A DNA stretch of 64,000 nt from Lachnoanaerobaculum gingivalis (GCF_003862475.1 NZ_RRCO01000006.1:1-64000), one strand, 5' to 3'. Counted from the first letter of the stretch, positions 51,620 to 59,817 are shown. Notes: generated by a model not told the origin, from the sequence alone. Numbers and translations are program-made.

Positions 51620-53095
51620 CTAGACATCTTCGAATAATCTATATGCAACATATTTAAATATGTCCTCACTAATACTATTTTTATCAAAAGGCATACTATC
51701 ATCCCAGTAATATGTTACTTTATATTCCCAGCCCTCATCTGTATTTTTCTGTCCAAATTTTGTTTTCTGAACGATTAAATAATCCATTATATTCATAAGC
51801 AAATCAAAAAAACTCATCTTTTCCATCATATTGTAAGTACATATATTACCACTACATAGCAGAAGTTCATTTATGTCTTTACACTCATAGATAACAGGAA
51901 TTCTATCATTTTTGTTTTCTTTTTTTAAAGATTTCTTATCATATGTTTTTACTTTATCCAAGTGATTTTTAAATGCCTTTTTATATTTTTCTTTACATTT
52001 ATCAATATTTAGCGAACTATCTAAATACTTTTCAAAAAATTCCTTCTCATAACTCTCATAGCAGTCAATACTTTCCACATTATCAATACAAAATTGTTTA
52101 TCTACTTCAATAAAATATGTACGTAATGTAATGCAAAAAATATATGTAAACATTTCTTCAGAGATTTCATTACATTTAAATTTATTATGAGCCGCCCAGT
52201 TTCTATAATTTCTAACAGCTTGATGGTATCTTTTTATTTTAGAACCATCATTGATCTTTTTAATTTTTGCACTTTCTTCATGAAACGATGTTATCACTTG
52301 TAAAGCTTGATAATATACTGCATTACTATTAGAGGGCTCATTTATTGGATACAACATTTCAACTCTATTTAGCATATTAATAAATACATCAGCCTCAATA
52401 GATGATTTCTCATCATCTTCTTTTGAATAATATAGTTTATTAAATGCAATAGCATATTTTTCGTTTATATCTCCTAACCACTTCTTCCAATGTTCACAAG
52501 CTTTATACACAGTACAACGCGTCTTATGATATGAATTTATATAGCAACTATCTATCCATTTTTGAAGTTTTTCCTTTTCATTTCTATTTATACTTTTAGG
52601 TGGTACAATACCAGCTTTAAGAAATTTATCTTCCCATGTTCCTGTTGAATTTTTTTCGCCCTTATTTCCAGTGAAAATACATATACGATCCGTTGGAAAA
52701 CCACTTTTTAATAGGTACAAATATATATAATACCCACAATATTTACCTATATCTTTTTCCTCATCAATATTTATTCCCCTTTTTTTACATTTTTCTTTTA
52801 TTATATCAATTTCATCTAGTGCATTAATAAGATTCACATCTAATACAACACAATCAAAAAAATTCATATTATTTTCTATAAAATCTAACGCTTCTTTAAC
52901 ATTCATAAATAATCTTACACTATCTGAATATTTAGAACCAAATTTATCTATAATATCTGAATTGTGATTTGCAAAATTTTCATAATTATCTTCTTCACTA
53001 TCCCAATCTTCATCTGTTGGAATATTTGCCAAAGTTATATTCTTATTGTCAAAATCTTCAACCCATATAATATGCTTATGACTATTTCTTCCCAA
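51620..53095 (-). CDS. Receiver-like protein fused to a HEPN-like ribonuclease domain
   Basis: 491 residues. The first ~185 resemble a response-regulator receiver: HIIWVEDFD supplies the acidic pair (E13, D14), FFDCVVLDVNL the phospho-Asp (D86), ICIFTGNK the Thr (T142), and PPKS a candidate Lys (K167). A long insertion lies between the first strand and the Asp strand. The middle is helical and carries YHQAVRNYRNWAAHNKF, whose RNWAAH (298-303) is the RNxxAH motif of HEPN RNases. The C-terminus (340-491) is unassigned. It starts at TTG, with GGAGGT inside the kinase gene's last codons, so it is coupled to the kinase-like protein. Confidence 0.7.
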   Translation of the reverse strand: MGRNSHKHIIWVEDFDNKNITLANIPTDEDWDSEEDNYENFANHNSDIIDKFGSKYSDSVRLFMNVKEALDFIENNMNFFDCVVLDVNLINALDEIDIIKEKCKKRGINIDEEKDIGKYCGYYIYLYLLKSGFPTDRICIFTGNKGEKNSTGTWEDKFLKAGIVPPKSINRNEKEKLQKWIDSCYINSYHKTRCTVYKACEHWKKWLGDINEKYAIAFNKLYYSKEDDEKSSIEADVFINMLNRVEMLYPINEPSNSNAVYYQALQVITSFHEESAKIKKINDGSKIKRYHQAVRNYRNWAAHNKFKCNEISEEMFTYIFCITLRTYFIEVDKQFCIDNVESIDCYESYEKEFFEKYLDSSLNIDKCKEKYKKAFKNHLDKVKTYDKKSLKKENKNDRIPVIYECKDINELLLCSGNICTYNMMEKMSFFDLLMNIMDYLIVQKTKFGQKNTDEGWEYKVTYYWDDSMPFDKNSISEDIFKYVAYRLFEDV

Positions 53096-53096
53096 T

Positions 53097-54815
53097 TTAT
53101 ACCTCCGGTATATTAAATAACGTCTTATCTAACAAAAAAAGTACTGTAAAAATATTATTCTCAATAATATTTTTTACTGGTCGTATATAACATGACTCAT
53201 ATCCATTCAGCTTTTTTAATATGTCTCCTTTTGATGATATTCCGACTCCTGAGTCAGTTTCTATAATTTCTGAAACCATATTCTTTTGTAAAATACCAAA
53301 CTTTTCATCAGTAAATTTTAGATTTATCCCTATTTCTTTGTCTAAATCAGCATATTTCATAAAATTTATTATTAGTTCACAAAATATACTTCTTATCAAT
53401 ATTTCTGCATAACCATTTTTTAAAAAGTGAAGTTCATCCCATTCTTTATCAGCCAAAAATCTAACTGGTATATCATATCCATTTAAAAAATCTACTAGGC
53501 TAGTCTTTCCAAGAACAATATCCTTTTCGAATTGCTTTACAAAATCCCTCATAAAACCAAGCTTTTTTTTAATCCTTTTATATATTTTTTTTGCAATAAT
53601 ATCCTCTCCATTAGGATTTCCTGAGTATATTATTCTAAGCATACATATTTTGAATGCATTCTCAAATATATCTTCAATTTTTACTGTATTTTCTTTGTTA
53701 TCTTTATATACGCCTTTAATTATAAATTTAGCAATGTCATCTTGTCTATCTTCAAAGTTTAACCTTAATAAATTAAATTCTGTATTCATAGAATTTTTTA
53801 TTCCATATTCCGCCAAAATCAATCTACCACAACGTTGTACATCTATATCCGTATTGTCCAATAAAATATTTGCTATCTCCTTTAATCCAACAGCCTGTAT
53901 ATTTTCATACGTATGAGAAAAATCCCTTATTAAATTATATCTTTCTTCATGTAATTTTTTTAGCTCTTCATTTTTCCTCTCAACTTCATAAATGAGATTT
54001 CCCATTCTACTAATAATCACTCCCATTTCATCATATATCTTATCCGTTTCAGATATCGCAATATAGCATGATAGTACTTTTTCACTATTTTTAAAGCTAT
54101 GCAAAAATGATTCCCAGTCAATATCCTTATTAGTTTTTGCCTTATATTCTGCTTCTATATCTTTCAATTCTCTTACATTAATATATGGCAAGCATATATC
54201 ATAATAGCACAAAGTTTTATCTTTGAAGATTTTATAATATATCATTCCTGTACCATACAAAACCAGCATTTTTAATTCCATATCTATTTTAGAAAAACAA
54301 TATGCTAAATCATTATACTCTTTCTCCATTTGTTCAGTTCTGTAATCAAGTATTTTTTGCATGTAAATTACTGCTAAATACACATATGCAATTTCCACGT
54401 CTTTTTTTATATATCGTAATTCTAAAAAAGCCTCCTTTGTAGGATTCGTTAACGTATCCAGTAATTTCAAAAAATATCTTCTTTCATCATCTTCTCTAAA
54501 TATACCTACAATAGAGATTATTATATTTCTGTCTATTTTTTCAAAAATGTTTATCTTATGTAAATAATTATATAAATTTGTAAAAGCTATTATATTGGTA
54601 TTGAAATCATTACTTTTTCTTGCTATATTCTTATATGCCTCAACCATATGGTTCGCTAAGTCATTTGCTTCTACACTATCATTTATATCTGCCAAAAAAT
54701 TTTTATATATTATTTTATAATTAATATCTTTAGATCTATCAATTAAAGAATTATTTCTTTTGTCTAATACGCCATCTATTTCTTGTGCTATATCCTTAAA
54801 AATATCTTTGTTCAT
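53097..54815 (-). CDS. Divergent soluble histidine-kinase-like sensor
   Basis: 572 residues with no membrane segment. The N-terminal ~265 residues are helical and unassigned. A coiled coil (EVERKNEELKKLHEERYNLI) leads into RDFSHTYENIQAVGLKEIAN, a plausible H-box with His301. The C-terminus has an ATPase-like N box (CELIINFMKYAD, E480/N484) and DSGVGISSKGD (521-531) as the DxGxG box. Autophosphorylation and transfer to the receiver-like partner are inferred from this layout and the coupled start. It opens the operon; AGGATAAAATAA precedes the ATG. Tiny peptide genes lie upstream. Confidence 0.7.
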   Translation of the reverse strand: MNKDIFKDIAQEIDGVLDKRNNSLIDRSKDINYKIIYKNFLADINDSVEANDLANHMVEAYKNIARKSNDFNTNIIAFTNLYNYLHKINIFEKIDRNIIISIVGIFREDDERRYFLKLLDTLTNPTKEAFLELRYIKKDVEIAYVYLAVIYMQKILDYRTEQMEKEYNDLAYCFSKIDMELKMLVLYGTGMIYYKIFKDKTLCYYDICLPYINVRELKDIEAEYKAKTNKDIDWESFLHSFKNSEKVLSCYIAISETDKIYDEMGVIISRMGNLIYEVERKNEELKKLHEERYNLIRDFSHTYENIQAVGLKEIANILLDNTDIDVQRCGRLILAEYGIKNSMNTEFNLLRLNFEDRQDDIAKFIIKGVYKDNKENTVKIEDIFENAFKICMLRIIYSGNPNGEDIIAKKIYKRIKKKLGFMRDFVKQFEKDIVLGKTSLVDFLNGYDIPVRFLADKEWDELHFLKNGYAEILIRSIFCELIINFMKYADLDKEIGINLKFTDEKFGILQKNMVSEIIETDSGVGISSKGDILKKLNGYESCYIRPVKNIIENNIFTVLFLLDKTLFNIPEV

Positions 54816-55073
54816 TTATTTTATCCTCTATATATTTTTCATTCTCGTTATTTAAAATTTAAAATAACTACACAACACATATTAATCACAGCTAGATGCA
54901 ACCATTTTCTCCATTTAATGTTAATGATCTAAATATGATATTTTTATACTTCTCCAAACAATTGAAATCCATAATGTCGTTCAATCTATCTCAAAAATGT
55001 TATCTATATAGAAATATATATTGTAAAAAAATTTAGTCATGTGAAAAATAAATGCCTAAACTTTAAGTAATCC

Positions 55074-55117
55074 TGTAATAAGAAAAGGCAGAAATAATTC
55101 CATCTTTTCTTATTACA
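55074..55117. promoter_or_regulatory. 14-bp perfect inverted repeat upstream of the kinase-like gene
   Basis: TGTAATAAGAAAAG (55074-55087) and CTTTTCTTATTACA (55104-55117) are exact complements with a 16-base loop. It stands between the last micropeptide gene and the kinase-like gene. There is no T run after it on the minus strand, so an operator or attenuator is as likely as a terminator. Confidence 0.55.
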
Positions 55118-55186
55118 CATTTGAAAGCTTATACATTTACTCACCCATATTACACTATATCTCCTCTCACCAAATAGCTTTCAACC

Positions 55187-55282
55187 TTATACAAATATTC
55201 TAACCACTTTATATGCAGTTTTTGCTGCCCTATATACTTTATATACTTTTCCTACCACTTTTAAAACACTATATACTCCCAT
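55187..55282 (-). CDS. Cationic micropeptide gene (31 aa)
   Basis: An ATG five bases after a perfect AGGAGG opens a 31-codon frame: MGVYSVLKVVGKVYKVYRAA, then KTAYKVVRIFV. It carries eight Lys/Arg and no acidic residue, with Val and Tyr alternating in a way that suggests a membrane-active amphipathic peptide. It is the last of four tiny genes before the kinase-like gene. Possible roles are toxin, bacteriocin-like or signal peptide. None is established. Confidence 0.6.
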   Translation of the reverse strand: MGVYSVLKVVGKVYKVYRAAKTAYKVVRIFV

Positions 55283-55358
55283 TTTTTCCTCCTGTATAGG
55301 TTTACATCATATGATTAATAATACTTTATATGCTATTCTTGTTTTTACATGGTACTAA

Positions 55359-55406
55359 CTACCACTCAAAGTTTCTTGTAGGATCAAATATTTCTATTAT
55401 TCCCAT
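55359..55406 (-). CDS. Micropeptide gene (15 aa)
   Basis: AAAGGTGG, five bases, then ATG and a 15-codon frame MGIIEIFDPTRNFEW. It is the shortest of the four and the least certain. It could be a leader peptide for the cationic micropeptide gene 76 bases downstream. Its first residues share a G-hydrophobic pattern with that peptide. Confidence 0.4.
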   Translation of the reverse strand: MGIIEIFDPTRNFEW

Positions 55407-55547
55407 CTTAACCACCTTTCAATGCAACAAAATATTTATATAGTTCCTATACTACTATACTTAAATATTACACCATATACTCTGAGATTAATTTTAACTA
55501 CAATCTTGTACACCAGTAAAAAGTATATAATATACTTAATATCCTAG

Positions 55548-55584
55548 TTGCTACCAATATAGTATTTCCACCAATTGGTAGCAA
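55548..55584. promoter_or_regulatory. Hairpin between micropeptide pairs
   Basis: TTGCTACCAAT and ATTGGTAGCAA form an 11-bp perfect stem with a 15-base loop, 30 bases after the second paralogous micropeptide. It may partly terminate or process the transcript. Confidence 0.5.
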
Positions 55585-55613
55585 TCTAATATTAATACAC
55601 TCCTTACTATTAC

Positions 55614-55703
55614 TTATATATCATCCCCTTCAAATATTTCAATTACTGCAACTACAACTTGAGCCACTTTTTTCACAGACTCCCAAAAATTTATACTATC
55701 CAT
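55614..55703 (-). CDS. Micropeptide gene, paralogue 2 (29 aa)
   Basis: AGGAGG, seven bases, then ATG. The peptide begins MDSINFWESVKKVAQVVVAV and ends IEIFEGDDI. It shares MDxxxxWxxVKKxAQxVxAV with its upstream neighbour, so the two are tandem paralogues. Its ribosome site overlaps the stop codon of that neighbour, which implies coupling. An acidic tail makes it near neutral overall. It is an amphipathic helix candidate. Confidence 0.65.
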   Translation of the reverse strand: MDSINFWESVKKVAQVVVAVIEIFEGDDI

Positions 55704-55714
55704 TCTATCTCCTC

Positions 55715-55795
55715 CTATTTATTACTACAAATATCAACTACTGCAATGACAATTTGAGCTGCTTTTTTTACTACCTGCCACATATTATTATCCAT
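55715..55795 (-). CDS. Micropeptide gene, paralogue 1 (26 aa)
   Basis: GGAGGT, five bases, then ATG. The peptide begins MDNNMWQVVKKAAQIVIAVV and ends DICSNK. It aligns end to end with paralogue 2 (W, VKK, AQ, AV and acidic-Ile positions conserved). Conservation of a duplicated pair, each with a strong ribosome site, is the main argument that these are real genes. It is first in the group, about 110 bases downstream of hicB. Confidence 0.65.
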   Translation of the reverse strand: MDNNMWQVVKKAAQIVIAVVDICSNK

Positions 55796-55908
55796 ATCAT
55801 ACCTCCAGTTATTTTCTTTGTATTTTTCACCAACTGCTGTCTAAAATAAGATTTTTCTCTTACTTATAGCAGTTTTTGATACAATGTATCATAAATTTAT
55901 TGTATCTA

Positions 55909-56313
55909 CTATCTTTCACCTATTCCAAGTTCGTTTTTTAAGCCCTTCACTAAAACAGCTGAAAAATTAATATTTTTTTTCTTTGCCATTTCATCCAACC
56001 ATTTTGGTACGGTTAGTGTTTTCTTTACATAAATTATTTTTTCTATATGCCTAAAATATGGCATCCACATATGTATATATACCAATTTATCATCATCTTC
56101 CAACTTTATATCTTGATATTTACTTGGTAACGGACACTCCCCACCTCTATCTTCAATGTCTCTTATACAAATTGATAATATCTCTTGTGCTGCTTTAATT
56201 GCTTCCTCTTCAGTTTCTGCACACGTTACCTGTCCCGGAAAATCCGGAAATGATACTAAAATCTCTGAATCTTCCCTTTTTAATATTACCGGATATATAT
56301 AATTTTCTTCCAT
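55909..56313 (-). CDS. hicB: HicB-type antitoxin
   Basis: A 134-residue protein. The N-terminal partial RNase-H fold has YPVILKREDSEILVSFPDFP and TCAETEEEAIKAAQEILSIC; the C-terminal ribbon-helix-helix is TLTVPKWLDEMAKKKNINFS AVLVKGLKNEL. It should bind and neutralise HicA and repress from an operator. Unusually, hicA is not downstream but divergent, 183 bases away. A 19-bp palindrome lies 45 bases upstream of the start. Confidence 0.88.
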   Translation of the reverse strand: MEENYIYPVILKREDSEILVSFPDFPGQVTCAETEEEAIKAAQEILSICIRDIEDRGGECPLPSKYQDIKLEDDDKLVYIHMWMPYFRHIEKIIYVKKTLTVPKWLDEMAKKKNINFSAVLVKGLKNELGIGER

Positions 56314-56357
56314 ATTCGCTTATCTCCTAAAACCATTATTTCATATCATTTATTATA

Positions 56358-56376
56358 ACACGTTTTAAATACGTGT
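56358..56376. promoter_or_regulatory. Palindromic operator candidate upstream of hicB
   Basis: ACACGTTTTAAATACGTGT, with perfect six-base arms. It matches the palindrome at 56927-56945 at 16 of 19 positions. It lies between the divergent hicB and hicA genes, so HicB could control both. Confidence 0.65.
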
Positions 56377-56496
56377 CAACTATTTTCTTGACTTTTCTTT
56401 ATTATTTTATTATAATTTATTTAAATTAACTGTGTAGCTTTAAAAGGTTGTGGTTTAGATTATTGTAGCTATAAACATACTTTTAAAGGAGATTAT

Positions 56497-56694
56497 ATGG
56501 TTAATTTTAAAACTGTCGAGAAAAAGATTCGTAAAAATGGTTGGTATCTTGTTCGTGTGACTGGATCACATTATCAGTATAAACATCCAACAAATCCTAA
56601 TACTATTACGGTTGCAAACCATGGTAGTAAGGACTTAGGCATCTTTGTGATTTCTAATCTCGAAAAGCAAACCGGATTATCTCTCAGGAGATAG
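56497..56694 (+). CDS. hicA: HicA-type mRNA interferase toxin
   Basis: A 65-residue double-stranded-RNA-binding-fold toxin. VEKKIRKNGWYLVRVTGSHY QYKHP contains the catalytic His (GSH, about H25), and TITVANHGSKDLG and ISNLEKQTGLSLRR complete the fold. It cuts mRNA when free of HicB. AAAGGAG lies upstream of the ATG. The divergent arrangement with hicB, not the common hicA-hicB order, is notable. Confidence 0.9.
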   Translation: MVNFKTVEKKIRKNGWYLVRVTGSHYQYKHPTNPNTITVANHGSKDLGIFVISNLEKQTGLSLRR

Positions 56695-56712
56695 TTCGTT
56701 TTTTTATTAAAA

Positions 56713-56904
56713 TCACCAACTTCGCCCTCTTGATTCTTTCGCTTTATTTTCATTATATTTTTCTTCTTCATAACATTTTTTAGCTTTGTAATAATGAAAA
56801 TTTCCTTCACCACTTTTAGCCATAGCCCAATGCCTATCTCCATCTTCTTTAAATCTCTTTGCTCTTGCTTTATACATTTCCTCAGGATTTTTATAAAATG
56901 CCAT
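56713..56904 (-). CDS. Unrecognised small basic protein (63 aa)
   Basis: MAFYKNPEEMYKARAKRFKE is followed by DGDRHWAMAKSGEGNFHYYK and KCYEEEKYNENKAKESRGRS W. It is a highly charged, probably helical cytoplasmic protein. The ATG at 56904 follows GGAGAAGTTT and is preferred over one four codons upstream. It converges on hicA. A palindrome like hicB's lies 23 bases before its start, so it may be under HicB control. I do not recognise the family. Confidence 0.65.
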   Translation of the reverse strand: MAFYKNPEEMYKARAKRFKEDGDRHWAMAKSGEGNFHYYKAKKCYEEEKYNENKAKESRGRSW

Positions 56905-56926
56905 AAACTTCTCCAAATGTAATTAT

Positions 56927-56945
56927 ACACGTGTTTAACACGTGT
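56927..56945. promoter_or_regulatory. Palindromic operator candidate upstream of the 63-codon gene
   Basis: ACACGTGTTTAACACGTGT, two eight-base arms around TTA. It closely matches the element before hicB. Confidence 0.65.
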
Positions 56946-57146
56946 TATATTGTATATATTAACATCTTTTCAATATGAAGTCAACAATGATTTTTTTATA
57001 TTACTATATTACTATATTACACTGAATATGCAGTTTACAATTCTCACAAGGGATATTTCTCACATTAAGATATCTAAAATAAATATTTTCAAAAACTATT
57101 TGATTTAAAATACACTTATATCTAAATAAAATCGTATTTATTCAAA

Positions 57147-57187
57147 TAAAAAATAACAGGTTACCCACCAGGTAATCTGCTATTTCA
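57147..57187 (-). terminator. Terminator of the redox operon
   Basis: On the minus strand AAATAGCAGATTACC pairs with GGTAACCTGTTATTT and is followed by TTTA, 11 bases after the Nudix stop. Confidence 0.8.
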
Positions 57188-57197
57188 TTTGTACATC

Positions 57198-57716
57198 TTA
57201 TAAATTATATAAAACTTCCTTTACATTATCAAAATGTAGGAATTCACCTCTTTTTGCTATCTCCTTTATCTCCGGAACACTTAAAATCTTAAAATCGGAC
57301 ACTTCCTCTGCCTGTATACTTACATTTCGAATATCTTCCTCGGATATAAGATAACAGTACATATCCACAAAATAACTGTTGCTTTCAGTATTTATCCTCT
57401 TATAGTTATACAGCTTTTCATATTCTCTGTCATAAAGATTTATATTGGTCTCTTCCAAAATTTCTCTACGTACGGCATCCTGTGAACTCTCTCCCGCTCT
57501 TACTCCACCGCCCGGTATCTCCCAGAGTCCTCCGGCATATCTCTTATCAGGTGAACGTTTGGTAATCAATACTTTTTTATCCTCTGTAAAGAGTATTCCT
57601 ATTACAACCAGATGAAATTGTTTCGGGTTTAGCGAAAGATTATATCTGTCTACAGTTTCCCCTGTAGGCATCTTGTTTTCATCATATATGTCCCAAAGTT
57701 CTTTTTCTGCACTCAT
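57198..57716 (-). CDS. Nudix hydrolase, IDI-like N-terminus
   Basis: A 172-residue protein. The Nudix box GGGVRAGESSQDAVRREILEETNI (split here: GGGVRAGESSQ then DAVRREILEET) is complete. The opening ELWDIYDENKMPTGETVDR resembles isopentenyl-diphosphate isomerase-type Nudix proteins, though the rest does not require that activity. It hydrolyses a nucleoside-diphosphate-linked substrate that cannot be read from sequence. It is the last gene of the trx-gpx operon, 40 bases after the regulator, hinting at clean-up of oxidised nucleotides. Confidence 0.85.
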   Translation of the reverse strand: MSAEKELWDIYDENKMPTGETVDRYNLSLNPKQFHLVVIGILFTEDKKVLITKRSPDKRYAGGLWEIPGGGVRAGESSQDAVRREILEETNINLYDREYEKLYNYKRINTESNSYFVDMYCYLISEEDIRNVSIQAEEVSDFKILSVPEIKEIAKRGEFLHFDNVKEVLYNL

Positions 57717-57756
57717 TCTTACTACCGTTGCTGCAAATTGTCAGCTCTTTCAAGGT

Positions 57757-58200
57757 CTATGCAACATCTCCCATTTCACTTAAGATTTTATTCAGCATGG
57801 TACGAAGCTGTGCCATCTCTTCATCACTCATATTCAAACAGCCTCTCATACCTACCGGTATGTCAAGTGCACTTTCTCTAAGCTCTTCTCCGCTTTTTGT
57901 CAATGTTACTATAAGTGTTCTCTCATCTATCTTTGAACGCTCTCTTGTAACATAGCCCTTTGATTCAAGCTTCTTCAGTACAGGTGTAAGTGTGCCGGAG
58001 TCAAGGAAGAGCTTATCCCCCAACTCTTTTACATTCAATTCCTTATCTTCCCACATTACCATCATTACAATATACTGTGTATATGTCAAATCCAGCTTAT
58101 CAAGATATACCTTATATCTTCTTACTATTTCCTTTGAGCAAGCATATAGTGGAAAGCAAAGTTGATTTTCCAGTTTAAGTGAGTCGTACTTATCCGCCAT
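57757..58200 (-). CDS. OhrR-type MarR regulator
   Basis: A 147-residue MarR protein. LENQLCFPLYACSKEI puts a Cys at position 15, the redox Cys of OhrR, with a second at 21. The winged helix is LNVKELGDKLFLDSGTLTPV LKKLESKGYVTRER. It should repress until oxidised by organic peroxides. It sits between gpx and Nudix genes, so autoregulation of this operon is likely. No clear operator was identified. Confidence 0.88.
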   Translation of the reverse strand: MADKYDSLKLENQLCFPLYACSKEIVRRYKVYLDKLDLTYTQYIVMMVMWEDKELNVKELGDKLFLDSGTLTPVLKKLESKGYVTRERSKIDERTLIVTLTKSGEELRESALDIPVGMRGCLNMSDEEMAQLRTMLNKILSEMGDVA

Positions 58201-58230
58201 TTTAATATTCCCTCTTTCTTTTAAAAGACT

Positions 58231-58262
58231 TCAAGGAGCCTTTATTTTCATAAACGCTCCTT
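58231..58262 (-). terminator. Partial terminator or attenuator after gpx
   Basis: CCAAGGAGC and GCTCCTTG form a stem between gpx and the OhrR-type gene. The T run is weak, so read-through to the regulator is expected. Confidence 0.5.
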
Positions 58263-58274
58263 GGCTTTTCTATA

Positions 58275-58820
58275 TTAGATTAATTTTTTTACAGCCTCTT
58301 CTACTACTTCAACACCTTCTGTAGGCTCAAATCTTCTTACAACATTTCCGTTCTTATCAATAAGGAATTTTGTAAAGTTCCACTTTATATCAGGCTTGCT
58401 TGCATAGTCCGGATCGGCCTCACTAAGCATCTTTGTAAGAAGCTTTGACATATCATTGTCTGCGCCCCAGCCTGCAAAACCTTTCTCGCTCTTAAGATAC
58501 TTAAATAACTCACAAGCTCCGTCACCGTTTACTTCTATTTTTGAGAACAATGGGAAAGTTACACCGAATCTTGAACTGCAGAACTTAGCAATCTCCTCAT
58601 CACTTCCCGGTGCCTGATGTCCAAACTGATTACATGGGAAATCAAGTATCACAAAGTCCTTATCCTGATAGTCTGCATAGAGCTTTTGTAACTGCTCATA
58701 CTGTGGTGTAAATCCACACTCTGTTGCAGAGTTTATTATAAGTACTACCTTATTCTTATAGTCGCTAAGGCTTACTTCCTCGCCCTTGTTGTTCTTTACT
58801 TTAAAATCATATATATTCAT
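58275..58820 (-). CDS. Glutathione-peroxidase-family thiol peroxidase
   Basis: A 181-residue GPx-like enzyme. NSATECGFTPQYEQL contains the catalytic Cys35 (not selenocysteine), DFPCNQFGHQAPGSDEEI is the GPx signature and WNFTKFLIDKNG the Trp-Asn block. Bacterial Cys-GPx proteins usually take electrons from thioredoxin, which fits its position 15 bases after trxB. It removes peroxides in the cytoplasm. AGGAGAAAAGAT precedes the ATG. Confidence 0.93.
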   Translation of the reverse strand: MNIYDFKVKNNKGEEVSLSDYKNKVVLIINSATECGFTPQYEQLQKLYADYQDKDFVILDFPCNQFGHQAPGSDEEIAKFCSSRFGVTFPLFSKIEVNGDGACELFKYLKSEKGFAGWGADNDMSKLLTKMLSEADPDYASKPDIKWNFTKFLIDKNGNVVRRFEPTEGVEVVEEAVKKLI

Positions 58821-58834
58821 ATCTTTTCTCCTAA

Positions 58835-59752
58835 CTATATATTAAGTGTTTCCACATATTTTGCAGCTGCAATTCCTGATACCGCACCGTCTCCTGCCGC
58901 AGTTACAAGCTGGCGCACTTCCTTGGTTCTTCCGTCTCCTGCCGCAAATACGCCTTCTGTCTTTGTCTTACAGTCTTCACCTGATACAATATAGCCTGCC
59001 TTATCAAGCTCAACCACATCTGCAAAAACCGCATTATCCGGCACCTGACCTATTGCTACAAAGAGTCCGTCCACTGCAATCTCTCTTTTTTCACCGGTAT
59101 TTTTATCTTCTACAACTACACCTGTAACCGCAAAAGATTCTTCCTTTATCTCTACAATATTTGAGTTTAAAACAAACTCCACATTGTCCTTCTTCTTTAA
59201 GGCCGCCACTACAGCTTCTTCAGCTCTGAACTCGTCTCTACGATGTATCACATATACTTTCTTTGCAACATTGGCTAAAAAGGTTGCATCCTCTATGGCT
59301 GTATTACCGCCACCGTTTACAGCAACAACTCTGTCTCTGTAAAACATTCCGTCACAGGTTGCACAGTATGATATGCCTGAACCGACCAGTTTTTTCTCAT
59401 TAGGAAGTCCAAGAGGTCTGTTCTTTGCACCTGTAGCAAGTATTACAGACTTTGCATCATAGGTTTCTTTTTCAGTCTTTACCTTCTTTATATTTCCTTC
59501 AAGGCTGATGCCGACTACTTTTTCATACTTTACCTCGGCACCCAAATCTTTTGCCTGATTGAATAAATCTGTGGCAAATTCAAAACCTGAAGTTTTTTTG
59601 ATAGCAGGATAATTTTCTATCTCGGGAGTATTTATTATCTGTCCTCCATAAGATGCACCCTCAAGTACAAGTACTGATTTACCTGCTCTCACTCCGTATA
59701 TTGCAGCTGACAATCCGGCTGTTCCGGCGCCCACTACCACTATATCGTACAT
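58835..59752 (-). CDS. trxB: Thioredoxin reductase
   Basis: A 305-residue NADPH-dependent flavoprotein. The FAD site is VVVGAGTAGLSAAIYGVRAG, the redox pair is GISYCATCDG (CxxC), the NADPH site is VAVNGGGNTAIEDATFLANV and the end has VFAAGDGRTKEVRQLVTAAG DGA. It reduces TrxA, encoded 66 bases upstream, and through it the peroxidase downstream. Confidence 0.97.
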   Translation of the reverse strand: MYDIVVVGAGTAGLSAAIYGVRAGKSVLVLEGASYGGQIINTPEIENYPAIKKTSGFEFATDLFNQAKDLGAEVKYEKVVGISLEGNIKKVKTEKETYDAKSVILATGAKNRPLGLPNEKKLVGSGISYCATCDGMFYRDRVVAVNGGGNTAIEDATFLANVAKKVYVIHRRDEFRAEEAVVAALKKKDNVEFVLNSNIVEIKEESFAVTGVVVEDKNTGEKREIAVDGLFVAIGQVPDNAVFADVVELDKAGYIVSGEDCKTKTEGVFAAGDGRTKEVRQLVTAAGDGAVSGIAAAKYVETLNI

Positions 59753-59817
59753 ATAATCACTTCTTTCTCTAATGTAAATTTATCCGAATACGAGATACTG
59801 CTCTTAATCAGCTACAA

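Noticed and set aside
54878-54993. A 26-codon frame (MDFNCLEKYKN...) upstream of the kinase-like gene
   Set aside because: No ribosome site and no similarity to the other micropeptides.
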